DNA of 64,000 nt from Sympetrum striolatum (Eukaryota > Arthropoda > Insecta > Odonata > Libellulidae), in NCBI GenBank assembly GCA_947579665.1, contig OX388350.1, positions 43,433,393 through 43,497,392 on the forward strand, written 5' to 3'. A program made the translations under genes and the position numbers. How positions within the stretch are numbered: position 1 is the stretch's first letter; every line of letters begins with the position of its first letter. Of the stretch, positions 1 through 10,211 are shown one piece after another. Below the pieces are notes generated by a model. It saw nothing but the letters and a program-made list of their open reading frames with translations, searched no databases and had not been told where the DNA came from.

Positions 1-1004
1 TCACCCCGGTGGATTGAAGTTGAGGATACGCATGTTTCTTTGTGGATTTGCTTAATAATCGGGCAAAAGTTTTTCCTCACGGAATTGTACAATTGGTGCC
101 TATTTTGTCCGGGAATATATTGGTGATTTCTACTGCAATAGTCATCTTATATATATGTGGTCATATTACGACTCGTATCTCTTCTCCTATGATAATATGA
201 GTTTATTGTGGGAGTAGTCTTCCTAGACTTAAATACGCCTAATAAATAAAGACGGATATGCTTCTATTAGGATACCTACTCTTATATTTTTCAGTGAGAT
301 ATGCTTTATCTTTTTTACGAAGCTATACTCGATATAATGCCTCCATATCAGGTCTGCTAATTTCATAAAATATAACATGTATACATAGATATCTCCCTGG
401 CTATTCCTTTTAGTTATTGGAAAGTTATAAAATCATATTTTTTCAACATCTATAGAATTTTATATTTCTTGTTTATATACAGTACTCATTCATACTAACA
501 TACCCTTGTATACTACCTACGCTTCAGACTAACGATTCATTCTATATCCATTTATTTTATATCCTTTTATCGTTTGTCCAATCATTTTCATCCATTCATT
601 ATGAACCAGCTTTTCCTTTCTTTACGATGCATTCGTCTATTATCTCAGCATTTCATCCAGAGATTCAACCACGGAATTCACTGCTTAGGCCTCTACCTTG
701 AGGTAGCTCTTCGTGATGAAAGAGAAATAAAAACACTTTACCACAGAATTTATTACACGTTACCACAAGATTTAATAAAAACGACCTATTACTCCAATTA
801 ATGCACCTTTTAAGTTAAAAAAATGTTCGTAATTTTAAGTATATCCAATCAAGTTCAGTTCCTAGGGTTCCTACTTTAAATAAAAACATCTCTCCTTACG
901 CAAATTTTCCCAAATCGTGTATCTCAATGATCAGTATTTACTCCGCCAAGATGAAATCTGCGTTCGAATCTGTATGAATCATCAACCGTGGACCTGCATT
1001 TTTA

Positions 1005-1469
1005 ATGGAAGGCCACACTTCGGGAATTCTCGTCTTTTGTTCTCTTCGGAAGTACCCCCACTCGCTCCCCCGTGAGCGGTCGCCGTTTTTAGAAAAAAAG
1101 GCTCGTCTCACATTCCGACAAATATGGTCATTTACTTTTCGAAACCCGTACGCGATCGATTGTCGCAGAATCGTCCCTGGGAATCCCTTAGCCTTGGAGA
1201 AACATCTGCGTGATCCTTCCATCATTAAAAAAGCGCATAATCCCCGTCGTGTGTTGCCCTTGGAGGTGAGTAATCGAATCGCTTCACGCTCCCCGGACAG
1301 CGCGTGTCGCCTAACAATTAGGGGAGACGTGCAGACCGCCCCCTACCGGAGGACAGCAAGAAGCGACGCAGTGGGTGAGGTCACTATCTCGGAGAGAGGG
1401 GACCGAAGACAACTGCGACGGAATGCTTCCGAAGCAGAAAATCGTAGTGGCAGAACGAATTCGGATTAA
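1005..1469 (+). other. GC-richer open stretch, possible exon, unrecognised
   Basis: The composition is clearly richer in CpG and GC than the flanks. A 154-codon frame runs through it, and the opposite strand is also open over 938-1225, so openness alone is weak evidence. A good splice-donor match (GGAG|GTGAGT) lies at about 1263-1272. No domain is recognised. It could be a 5' exon, a promoter-proximal UTR or an old transposon fragment. Confidence 0.15.
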
Positions 1470-1927
1470 ATCGTGCGTAATTGTTTCAATGCCAGCACCT
1501 CTTGCTTTCTCAGTCGGTAGCTTGAACTATCAGTAGGTCTGCGTAAGTCTTCCTTCAGTGGATCTTTTTTCCTAAGATATTACCTCAGGTTTTTTTTATG
1601 TCCACTCTTCTAAAGGTTTCTTCCCTATCTCCCTCTTCACCAGCACTTTACTTACGTTTTAATATCGCTGACGAAAGGTTAGATGGGCTTTATATATATA
1701 GACTTATAGTCTTATATATATATATAGACTTATAGTATATACTTTTAGGAATATAGACTAAGTCTCAATTAAGCCTTATTAAAAATTTTATATACCTTAT
1801 AGTTGCTTCTATCTATATCAGGTTTATGTCTCGGATATTTATCGTATGTCTGTGAGGGTATTCAGCCGAAGGTTGGTCAGAAGCTCACTGTAAACATTTG
1901 CTACCAGAGCTAATGAGACTTATTAGT

Positions 1928-2118
1928 CAAGATGAGGAGTGAGGTAGTTTGCCCTTGCTTTCCTCGCCAAGTCTGAATACTATCCACATAAGTGAAGCCA
2001 AATTACTGAGCTTGTAACACTTTTCATAGCACTCCATTACGAGAGGGCTTAATTAGTACCAATATTCAGCTCGTACCTCATTAACTTTCATGCTATCACA
2101 GCCATAAACAAGACTGTG
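1928..2118 (+). repeat. dispersed ~200-bp repeat, copy A
   Basis: This matches two other places in the window: 34471-34679 in reverse orientation and 46447-46656 in forward orientation. Shared blocks are a start rich in GAGGAGTGAGGTAGTTTG, then CTTGCTTTCCTC, then GTAACACT, and an end reading CAGCCATAAACAAGACTGTG or close to it. Divergence is substantial. No ORF, terminal repeat or target duplication was found, so the class is unknown. Confidence 0.7.
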
Positions 2119-3444
2119 ACAAAATTATACGAAAGATTAATTTTTCTCCATCCTATATCAAACGAAAAATGAAAAATATTTCAAACATCAATATGGGGTA
2201 AAAAACTAGTATCGCACGTATCAATCTAAACCAACAGACCAATTGCGATCGATGTATTGTAATTAAGGTGCTCAATTTATCGAAATTATTAGATTATTAG
2301 GTAATATTTTGTCAGGTTATTACCTCGTATTAAAATCAAGTTTGTCAAGTTCAATGATAGACTTCATGCATCCTGTAATTACGAAGATACAACATAAAAC
2401 ATGTGTATAGACAGCAATGACTTCGATAAAATACCAATTACCGTTATCTCGATTGCTTCATTTGTTGTTATACGCCAACGAATCGATTACCTCCGTGATT
2501 AAATTATGCCGTAAAAAGTATGTCTACTATCCATCAAACCACGCAAGTCTGCTAATGACAGCACAATGCCTTATTTTAAGATTTTCCCGTTCAGATTTTA
2601 TACTCTTCCTCTTGGCCAGATTGACGTGTGCTAAGGATTTTTCGACTTATTCCTGTGATTCACGTATATCTCGTAGGAGATGTACGCAATCCCGCTTATC
2701 TCTGACATTACTTTCCCAATTAGCCATCACGTTAACTCGTGTCCTTTTCTATTACTTCCTCGATATCTGACGAGATTGCCTTCTGTCGATGTTTACATGA
2801 TCTAAATTAAACGCGGTAGCAAACCAGATACCGTTTGCTTGAAGGCCTGAGAGTTATCAGCATGATCTTTAATAAATCTACGCCTTGGTCTTGCGGGAAA
2901 TGGATAAATATTGGAAATTCCATTTTTCGATAACCTTCCAAGTAATCTTTCATCGCAAACGGAAGTTGATGAAATTTGGAACTATTTATTAGTACTTGTA
3001 TATAGTCGGACTACTAGTCTGATGGCGACATCAACATTACGATAATATTCATATTAATTCATCAATATACGATCCAATAAGGATATACTATATACAATAT
3101 TCATGAAATTATTGCAATACTATTAGATATTATAGAAAATAATCTTGTCACAAAACACACTTTTACGATACAAATATCCCTTAGCTAAAACGAAGCAATA
3201 TAGATACATCTAATACATTTTCCCATGAAAACTAAAATAAATTCCGTTCTTTTTAAAACCGTTGTCAAATGATCCTCACTTCATATGCTTAGGGGAGTAA
3301 ATATTTTGTTTATCTGTCCGGAATTTTTCATAAGATAACTCTAATAATTGCTTATTAAATTTTATTATTATTATAGAATGAACTGCTGGAAGACTGCAAT
3401 CTTGGTGGCAGTGTTTTCCTATCTACATATACATACATACATAC

Positions 3445-4069
3445 TGTGGCAATTTCGTCGATAATTTCGTGCCGACGTGACGTCGTGACCGGAGTGACCA
3501 GAGTGAATCTGACTTATGGTGACTTAGGGTGGCGAAGGGTGGCGCCTTCGACTCCTGTTCGCTTTTTATGCCAAATGGTGGAAGAATACAAAATCTTTGC
3601 CAAGAGTCAAAAGTTCGAACAGAGATTATTCCGCGGTTACGTGTGAAAGGCGTGCCAGCCAGCCTGTCCCGTTCACTGTGTGACCGTGAACTCAAGGGCG
3701 AGTCTAGATTGGTGCTGGTGTTAGGAGTTGGGGCTGCTCGAACACACTTCTGCTAAGAGACTTCTTGAAGAAGGTTGTTGTGAGGAGAGAATGTTTCGAC
3801 GTCTTGTGAATTCGGAGTCTTCCCGAATCGACGTTCGTATTGGGTGATTTTGTACTAATTGTAAATGAGCAGTTCAATTTAAAGTGTTATTTTGTTGTAT
3901 GATATTGTTTGACCTCTTAATATTATTACTTATTATATTTATGGTTGAAACTCATTCTCTGATTGATTTTCCGATGTTCGATATCCCGAGCTGATTGCTG
4001 TTCAGAGTAGTTATTGAGTTACCGAATATTTTTCAGTTCTTTCCGAGTACAGAAAAATAAGGTGGCACA
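3445..4069 (+). repeat. 5' LTR of E1 (625 bp, TG...CA)
   Basis: Begins TGTGGCAATTTCG and ends AAGGTGGCACA, the TG...CA ends of an LTR, and is repeated without visible change at 9587-10211. It should hold the promoter and polyadenylation site. Short open frames inside it occur twice because the LTR occurs twice; they are not genes. Confidence 0.97.
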
Positions 4070-4072
4070 AAT

Positions 4073-4083
4073 TGGTAGCAGAG
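4073..4083 (+). other. primer-binding site of E1, initiator tRNA-Met
   Basis: TGGTAGCAGAG lies three bases after the LTR end. It is the reverse complement of CTCTGCTACCA, the 3' end of animal initiator tRNA-Met. Pairing covers 11 bases and then stops. Confidence 0.85.
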
Positions 4084-4257
4084 TGCGGTTTGATTCACAA
4101 CTCTGTTCTTGCAAATTGCTTTTATCGACATCTTATGGACTCTGTTTGTGAGTATTCCCTGTTGATTCTTTGACATGTTGTTATTTCGTATCTTCAATGC
4201 TGACGTTCTTGATTTTTTTTCTAATTGCGCTCCAATTGTAAGTATTGTTTCGTGTTA

Positions 4258-7200
4258 ATGCCACCTCCTAATCCTTACGCCAAAGGTTATTTAAGTTCCT
4301 CTAAAGATCGTCGTAATCGAGGTAGTTCTCGAGAGATTGCCAATATGGAAACTACAACGCAAGCGTCCTCGGAAGATTATTCCGCTAATTCCATTAAGTT
4401 GGATTCTGTCAAGTTATTACTTTCGGATATTCTTCCCTTGGCAAACGTCGAATCCGAAAACTTGTTTAATTTTTTGAGTTCGGTCATTCATGTCTCTGAT
4501 TTATCGCTAATTCCATTCGATTCGCTTATGATATATCTGACGTCGAAATTACCTGTTAATTTTCGGATGTTTTGGTTTGCCGCTATTCAGAGGAAATTAT
4601 CTTTTCAAATGCTGGTCTCGGAAATTTGGCAAGAGTTTGTAAGTTCTCGCGAATACGAGCGTTTGATTGCAGCTAAAGTCAAACGTTATCAAATGCCATC
4701 CGAGCCTCCCTTGGAGTTTTTAAATGTTGTAACTGTTTCGGCAAAGGTTTTGGGGTTGTCTTTATCTGATGTTGAGCTCGTTTCTATTGTTCTCGATGGA
4801 GTAAATCCTCTCACACGAAGTACGTTCGTTTTCCGAAGTAAGCCTACTAATATTTTAGAATTGAAGCAATTATTGTCGTACGCCTCGAAGCAGCTGATGG
4901 ATTTCGCTAATTATTCGGCTACTTTCAACCCCAATTCGCCACGTGCAATCACTTGTACTTTTTGCAATCGTCAAGGTCATACTTTTGGCAATTGTCGTCA
5001 GCGAAGACGAAATTCGAATTCGAATCGGCCGGCTATTACTATGTTCCATGCTACAGATTCGTTGTCTCCTGCTTTGCCAATTGTTAAGGTGACAATTGGT
5101 AATCATTCTCTTGAAGCCTTGATCGATTCTGGTTCTACTTATTCGCTGATTGATGTTAATTCTTGTAACAATTTACAGTTACGTTCGGTTAAAACTCTTC
5201 AGTCCCCAATTCAAATTCGAGGCCTTGGAGGAACCACATTTACGTTAACTCAGCAAATTAAGGTGAAGGTCAAGGTCAGCTCATTCTCTTGGAGCCATTA
5301 TTTCTACCTTGTTGACTTGCCATTTCCAGTACTAATTGGTAGGGATTTTATGTTAAAAACTAGAATGATCTTAGGCCATAACTATTTCACTTTTCAGTCT
5401 GATCCCACTCAAATAATCCCCTTCATTGATAGGCAGCTTGAGAACAGTTCACGAGATACTGCTCACCCGGTGCTAAGCTCAAGCTCTTCCGTTAAAAGGG
5501 TTTCCCCTGCATTATCTACCAATCTGGGATCGAACAAACTGGTGAACTCATGCTCCCCTTCTGATAATTCTGATATTCCACAGGACGTGGTGCAACTAAT
5601 TAATGAATTTCCAGACGTCATTACTACCAAACTTGGGTCTACTGGTGTAATGGCTTATGAAATCCAGCTTACAGATACCACTCCTGTGAGGTCGCATCCA
5701 TTTTCTTTGCCTCCAGCCAAAGCCAAGATCCTACAAGATTCTGTATCATCTCTGATTCAGCAAGGTGTGGTTGAGGCCTCCACATCTCAATGGGCTTCAC
5801 CGGCATTTCTTATTCCCAAGAGGGATAAAGGTTGGAGATTGGTGGTGGATTACCGAAAATTAAATGGAAAAGTACAGGTAGACCCCTATCCAACTCCTTC
5901 GGTAGAACATGCATTTCAATACCTGTCTGAGGCTAAAGTATTTTCTATTCTTGATCTAAATTCTGCCTTTAATCAGATACCTTTGAGTGAGTCTTCTAAG
6001 AAATATACTGCTTTTGTAACGCCTTTCGGTCTCTTTCAATACACCAGATTGCCTTTTGGATTTGTCAATTCTCCACAAGTTTTCACTCGTTTAATGGATC
6101 TTGTTCTTGGTGATTTGAAATATAATTGTGTTTATCCTTATATTGATGATCTTTGTATATTTTCAAAGGATATCAGCTCTCATTTAGTCCATCTGAGAGC
6201 TGTACTCCAAAAACTGCGAGACGCTGGGCTAACTCTTCATCCAGGAAAAATGAAGCTGTGTCAAAATTCTATTTCATTTCTTGGGCATGTTCTTCGAGGG
6301 GGATGTCTCCATATTGACCCGGAAAGAGTTAGACCCATTCAGAATGTTCCTGTTCCGCTAAATCTTCAGCAAGTGTCCAGATTTCTAGGTATGGCAGGTT
6401 TTTATTCTAAATTTATTCCTGGCTATGCGGAGATTGCCCACCCTCTAAATCAACTCAAGAAAAAAGATGCAAGGTTTGTGTGGTCTACTGTTCACAATGA
6501 TGCCTTCAATAAATTAAAAAAGGCTTTAGCCAACCCTCCTGTATTATCAATGCCTTGTTTCACTCGTGATTTCCATTTATTTGTCGATGCCAGTAATGTG
6601 GCTCTTGGTGCAGTTCTAAATCACCATATTGATGGGAAATACTGTCCTGTGGCATATGCTAGTAGAACTTTAAATCCACATGAACAGAAGCTAACTGCAT
6701 ATGAATTGGAATGCATGGCATGTATCTGGGGTATTGAAAAATTTAAAGATTATTTACAATTTAGACCTTTCCATTTGTATACAGACAATGGGGCTTTAAC
6801 CTGGCTGTTTAATCATCCAAAGCAATTGGGAAAAATTGCTAGGATGGTTTTAAAATTATCTTCTTATAAGTTTACAATACATCATATTAAGGCTAATTTA
6901 AATAAACCAGCAGATTGTCTCTCCAGAATTCAGGTACAAGAGTCTGCTACTTCTTGTTTTTTACATAAGCTACCTATGTCTTTTGTTGATATTAGAACCC
7001 ACCAAAATAATGATCCTTACTGTGTACCACTTATTAATAAATTAACTAATGATGGACTTAAGTTAGTTAAAGAAAATGGGATTTCTTTTGCTCTAAAGAA
7101 TAATCTATTGTGTTCTAAAGTTAGTAAGGCTAAAAACTTTAGAGTTGTTGTTCCTGTTGTCATTAGACCAATGTTATTCCAATATTTCCATTCTTTACCT

Positions 7201-8202
7201 AGTTCGGGGCATTTAGGCATATTTAAGACTGTCCAAAAAATATCCCAGAGTTATTGGTGGCCAAACTTTAAGACTGAGATCACTGAAATGGTTAAAAGAT
7301 GTTCGGTATGTCAGATAACAAAGCCCAGAAATGTTCTTTCTTCTGGTGTATTATCTTCTCAGCCTATTAGCAACCCTTGGGAGAGAATTTTCATTGACTT
7401 CGTGGGTCCCCTTCCTCGATCCAAATCAGGAAATTGTTATATTTTTACAGTAATTGATGGTTTTTCTAAATTTGTTTTCCTTGAATCTGTGAGAGATGCT
7501 TCATCCAAAAGTGCAATACATGTGTTATTTCATAATTTGTTCCCAAAATTTGGCTATCCCAAATATATTGTGTCTGATAATGCTACTGCTTTTACCTCGT
7601 CTGCCTTTAAAGATGCTTGCTTCAAAGTTGGGATTAAAATAGTACATACAGCCCCTTACTATCCCTGTCCTAATCTGGTTGAAAGAGTTCATAGAAATCT
7701 GCGTTTTGCACTGTCTGCCTATTGTACGCCTTCTCATAAAATCTGGGATGAATTCCTGGGAGATTTGACATTTGCATTTAATACATCAGTTCATGAAAGT
7801 ACTTTATATTCCCCTGCTAAATTGTTTCTAGGTAGATTGATTCCACATCCCCTAGATAATGTGTGGGACCTACCTAATTGTGTTGTTGATACTTCTTGCT
7901 CTGACCGGGATCTCAGGCAGCACTGGACCAAAGCAGTTCAAAATTTAAACAAGGCTCACAAAAGATATGCTGCCTCTTATAACAAATTACATTCAGTACC
8001 ACAATTCAAAATAGGGGATTTAGTACTGACTCAAAATCATTCAGTAAGTTCAAAACTGAAGAAAAGAATGTCTAAATTGGAGCCTCTATGGTCAGGACCC
8101 TTTTCAATTCTAAGATTTGTTACTCCTGTTACTGTGGTGTTACAGGTTGGGCCTAACAAGGAGAAAATATCACATGTTTCGCAATTAAAAGCATATCATT
8201 AA
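4258..8202 (+). CDS. Gag-Pol polyprotein of Ty3/gypsy element E1
   Basis: One uninterrupted frame of 1314 residues. I choose the ATG at 4258; the frame is open 11 codons further up but without an ATG. The N-terminal part is Gag, ending in a CX2CX4HX4C zinc knuckle (C233, C236, H241, C246). An aspartic protease follows with the DSG motif at D290. Reverse transcriptase has YIDD at 628-631. RNase H has its first aspartate in LFVDAS at about 777. Integrase has an HHCC zinc finger (second CxxC near 1015-1018) and catalytic D1047, D1107 and E1142, then a GPY/F-type module near the C-terminus (PLWSGPF). Gag and Pol share one frame, so no frameshift is needed to make Pol. All catalytic motifs I can check are intact, so the protein is probably functional. 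The integrase D-to-E gap is 34 residues, one fewer than the usual 35. Confidence 0.96.
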   Translation: MPPPNPYAKGYLSSSKDRRNRGSSREIANMETTTQASSEDYSANSIKLDSVKLLLSDILPLANVESENLFNFLSSVIHVSDLSLIPFDSLMIYLTSKLPVNFRMFWFAAIQRKLSFQMLVSEIWQEFVSSREYERLIAAKVKRYQMPSEPPLEFLNVVTVSAKVLGLSLSDVELVSIVLDGVNPLTRSTFVFRSKPTNILELKQLLSYASKQLMDFANYSATFNPNSPRAITCTFCNRQGHTFGNCRQRRRNSNSNRPAITMFHATDSLSPALPIVKVTIGNHSLEALIDSGSTYSLIDVNSCNNLQLRSVKTLQSPIQIRGLGGTTFTLTQQIKVKVKVSSFSWSHYFYLVDLPFPVLIGRDFMLKTRMILGHNYFTFQSDPTQIIPFIDRQLENSSRDTAHPVLSSSSSVKRVSPALSTNLGSNKLVNSCSPSDNSDIPQDVVQLINEFPDVITTKLGSTGVMAYEIQLTDTTPVRSHPFSLPPAKAKILQDSVSSLIQQGVVEASTSQWASPAFLIPKRDKGWRLVVDYRKLNGKVQVDPYPTPSVEHAFQYLSEAKVFSILDLNSAFNQIPLSESSKKYTAFVTPFGLFQYTRLPFGFVNSPQVFTRLMDLVLGDLKYNCVYPYIDDLCIFSKDISSHLVHLRAVLQKLRDAGLTLHPGKMKLCQNSISFLGHVLRGGCLHIDPERVRPIQNVPVPLNLQQVSRFLGMAGFYSKFIPGYAEIAHPLNQLKKKDARFVWSTVHNDAFNKLKKALANPPVLSMPCFTRDFHLFVDASNVALGAVLNHHIDGKYCPVAYASRTLNPHEQKLTAYELECMACIWGIEKFKDYLQFRPFHLYTDNGALTWLFNHPKQLGKIARMVLKLSSYKFTIHHIKANLNKPADCLSRIQVQESATSCFLHKLPMSFVDIRTHQNNDPYCVPLINKLTNDGLKLVKENGISFALKNNLLCSKVSKAKNFRVVVPVVIRPMLFQYFHSLPSSGHLGIFKTVQKISQSYWWPNFKTEITEMVKRCSVCQITKPRNVLSSGVLSSQPISNPWERIFIDFVGPLPRSKSGNCYIFTVIDGFSKFVFLESVRDASSKSAIHVLFHNLFPKFGYPKYIVSDNATAFTSSAFKDACFKVGIKIVHTAPYYPCPNLVERVHRNLRFALSAYCTPSHKIWDEFLGDLTFAFNTSVHESTLYSPAKLFLGRLIPHPLDNVWDLPNCVVDTSCSDRDLRQHWTKAVQNLNKAHKRYAASYNKLHSVPQFKIGDLVLTQNHSVSSKLKKRMSKLEPLWSGPFSILRFVTPVTVVLQVGPNKEKISHVSQLKAYH

Positions 8203-8329
8203 TGAAGAGTTGTTTGCCCAATGAGTTCATGCAAATTCACGGTCCTTAAACTTGTTTCTATTCTGTTGTGTCTCTTGGATGTTTTTGTATTTAGTGTTTG
8301 ACATAATGCTGTTAATATTGATAGGTGGC

Positions 8330-8650
8330 GTAGCAGGATGGGATCTGCATCGCCCGGCAAGATTCTCTTGTCGCAACTACCACCTAACTTTATGTTAGAA
8401 ATATTTTCTATACACCTTTCGACATTGTGTCAAAGCGAAGTTCTCCGGTACCCTAAATTCCACAATTGGGTATCCGGGCCATATGAGTTCTCTTCTTTGA
8501 CCTATTTAGCTAACCTGTGTTCTTTTTTTTTGGGTTTTGCCCTTGAATAATATTGTAAAGGCAGAGAAGAGACTCTATTCCTGAAAACAGCCCCAGTTTT
8601 CAGTTTTACATGGGTTTTGGACCCCTTAGGGACAGATCTATCTGAATTAA
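8330..8650 (+). promoter_or_regulatory. structured 3' non-coding region of E1
   Basis: This is the part of the non-coding tail most similar to E2. It contains three hairpins. Hairpin I is 8356-8372, stem GGCAAGA with TCTTGTC. Hairpin II is 8445-8477, stem CCGG+TACCC with GGGTA+CCGG and one bulged T. Hairpin III is 8581-8603, stem CTGAAAA with TTTTCAG and loop CAGCCCCAG. E2 has the same three at 42271-42288, 42367-42402 and 42533-42555, with paired substitutions in the stems. Blocks between them such as ATGAGTTCTCT, TTAGCTAACCT and ATAATATTGTAAAG are shared too. The role is unknown; RNA export, packaging, translation or stability are candidates. Confidence 0.8.
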
Positions 8651-9360
8651 GTAATTATTGTATTGTTTGAAGTATATTTATGGCAAATGAAGGCATCACA
8701 CAGCACAATTATGCTAATTGTTTGACTATGTTTCTAAGTAGCTGCTAATTTAATGGAGGACTTGGCATTCATTTAAATGATTTCTTATATTTGTTCTGCT
8801 CATTTGGCATTTATTGTAATTGAGTTATTATATTTGTTCTGCTCCTTTGTTAATATTCAAGGACACCATTTGTTATTTTATCTATTGCCCCACATAATTA
8901 AACTAATGATAATTCGTAAATAACAAATATTTCTCTGTGTTTTCCAAAGAATCAGGCACCCAATTTTGTAAAATGGAAGTTTTTTGTTAATAAACAGAAA
9001 AGTCTTTCTGTTGCTCTCTTGTCTTCTTGACTGAAAGTTATTCCAACCCTTTGGAACTCATCTCAGTCCACAATGTTTTCATTTAGTGTAATTTTGGCCC
9101 TAATTTCTGGCAAAAAGTGTATTGCCAATAAATATGCCTTCCATTCTATATTTACTAAGGTTATTTTCTGTAATTGCACTACTGCAAAGGGTTTAATCCT
9201 GACAATTATATAATTAATTGATAGTTAAGCTAATAATTATGATATCACATTTATATTTGTTACAATTAATTTCTAAATTGTTGATGCCTAAACAATGTGC
9301 TTGGAATATAATGAATCTATAGAGACTGCCACTGGTGTGATATTGTGATCAAGCGACATT

Positions 9361-9495
9361 GTTATTTCTTTCTGGGCATCATAAAAGAGACAATGCTATT
9401 GTGTGCCTAGTTGATGTCCAGTTAACTCAGTTACTTCTTTCTGGCCATCATAATTAAGACAGTGCCATTGTGTTCCCTATTGATAGCCAGTGAAC
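9361..9495 (+). repeat. ~69-bp tandem duplication before the E1 polypurine tract
   Basis: Two diverged copies start at 9361 (GTTATTTCTTTCTGGGCATC) and 9430 (GTTACTTCTTTCTGGCCATC). Each continues into a run resembling AGACA-TGC-ATTGTGT. The copies differ at many places, so the duplication is older than the insertion and belongs to the element lineage. Confidence 0.75.
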
Positions 9496-9570
9496 TTATC
9501 CCAATTGGCTCAATTAAAGAACTATGAACCCTTCGTTTGTTTGAAAAAAGAAGATGGACATATTTTTTCC

Positions 9571-9586
9571 AAAAAGCAAGGGGGGA
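9571..9586 (+). other. polypurine tract of E1
   Basis: The 16 bases AAAAAGCAAGGGGGGA directly precede the 3' LTR and are purine except for one C. This is the expected priming site for plus-strand DNA synthesis. Confidence 0.9.
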
Positions 9587-10211
9587 TGTGGCAATTTCGT
9601 CGATAATTTCGTGCCGACGTGACGTCGTGACCGGAGTGACCAGAGTGAATCTGACTTATGGTGACTTAGGGTGGCGAAGGGTGGCGCCTTCGACTCCTGT
9701 TCGCTTTTTATGCCAAATGGTGGAAGAATACAAAATCTTTGCCAAGAGTCAAAAGTTCGAACAGAGATTATTCCGCGGTTACGTGTGAAAGGCGTGCCAG
9801 CCAGCCTGTCCCGTTCACTGTGTGACCGTGAACTCAAGGGCGAGTCTAGATTGGTGCTGGTGTTAGGAGTTGGGGCTGCTCGAACACACTTCTGCTAAGA
9901 GACTTCTTGAAGAAGGTTGTTGTGAGGAGAGAATGTTTCGACGTCTTGTGAATTCGGAGTCTTCCCGAATCGACGTTCGTATTGGGTGATTTTGTACTAA
10001 TTGTAAATGAGCAGTTCAATTTAAAGTGTTATTTTGTTGTATGATATTGTTTGACCTCTTAATATTATTACTTATTATATTTATGGTTGAAACTCATTCT
10101 CTGATTGATTTTCCGATGTTCGATATCCCGAGCTGATTGCTGTTCAGAGTAGTTATTGAGTTACCGAATATTTTTCAGTTCTTTCCGAGTACAGAAAAAT
10201 AAGGTGGCACA
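9587..10211 (+). repeat. 3' LTR of E1 (625 bp)
   Basis: The same 625 bases as 3445-4069 with no difference seen. It is followed by ATAC, matching the four bases before the 5' LTR. Confidence 0.97.

Larger units (their letters stand above)
1..3444. other. non-coding, probably corkscrew intron
   Basis: I recognise no gene here. The stretch is AT-rich with an (AT)n-rich patch around 1690-1740. It holds one copy of a dispersed repeat (1928-2118) and a GC-richer open stretch (1005-1469), listed separately. The first SH2 domain expected for corkscrew is not found here or anywhere upstream of 14625. If that domain exists it must lie left of the window, and this segment would then be intronic. That is inference. 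Confidence 0.5.
3445..10211 (+). mobile_element. Ty3/gypsy LTR retrotransposon E1, complete
   Basis: A full-length 6767-bp element. In order it has a 625-bp 5' LTR, a primer-binding site for initiator tRNA-Met, one uninterrupted Gag-Pol frame, a 1.4-kb non-coding 3' region, a polypurine tract and a 625-bp 3' LTR. Reading both LTRs side by side I find no difference. Four bases, ATAC, flank the element on both sides (3441-3444 and 10212-10215), the target duplication expected for this group. There is no envelope-like frame. Identical LTRs and an intact frame mean a very recent insertion, possibly still active. It sits upstream of the first visible corkscrew exon, in the same orientation. The Ty3/gypsy assignment rests on the domain order protease-RT-RNase H-integrase; I cannot fix the clade by eye. 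Confidence 0.97.

Noticed and set aside
938..1469. Overlapping frames on both strands as genes
   Set aside because: Openness on both strands follows from base composition here; no domain is recognised.
3446..3756. Short open frames inside the LTRs (also at 9537-9898 and, reversed, 9514-9837)
   Set aside because: They appear twice only because the LTR is duplicated, both strands are open, and no motif is present.
8581..8603. Kissing interaction between the hairpin III loop (CAGCCCCAG) and TTGGGGCTG in the E1 LTR near 3728-3738
   Set aside because: Eight bases are complementary in E1, but the E2 LTR has no counterpart, so it is not supported by conservation.
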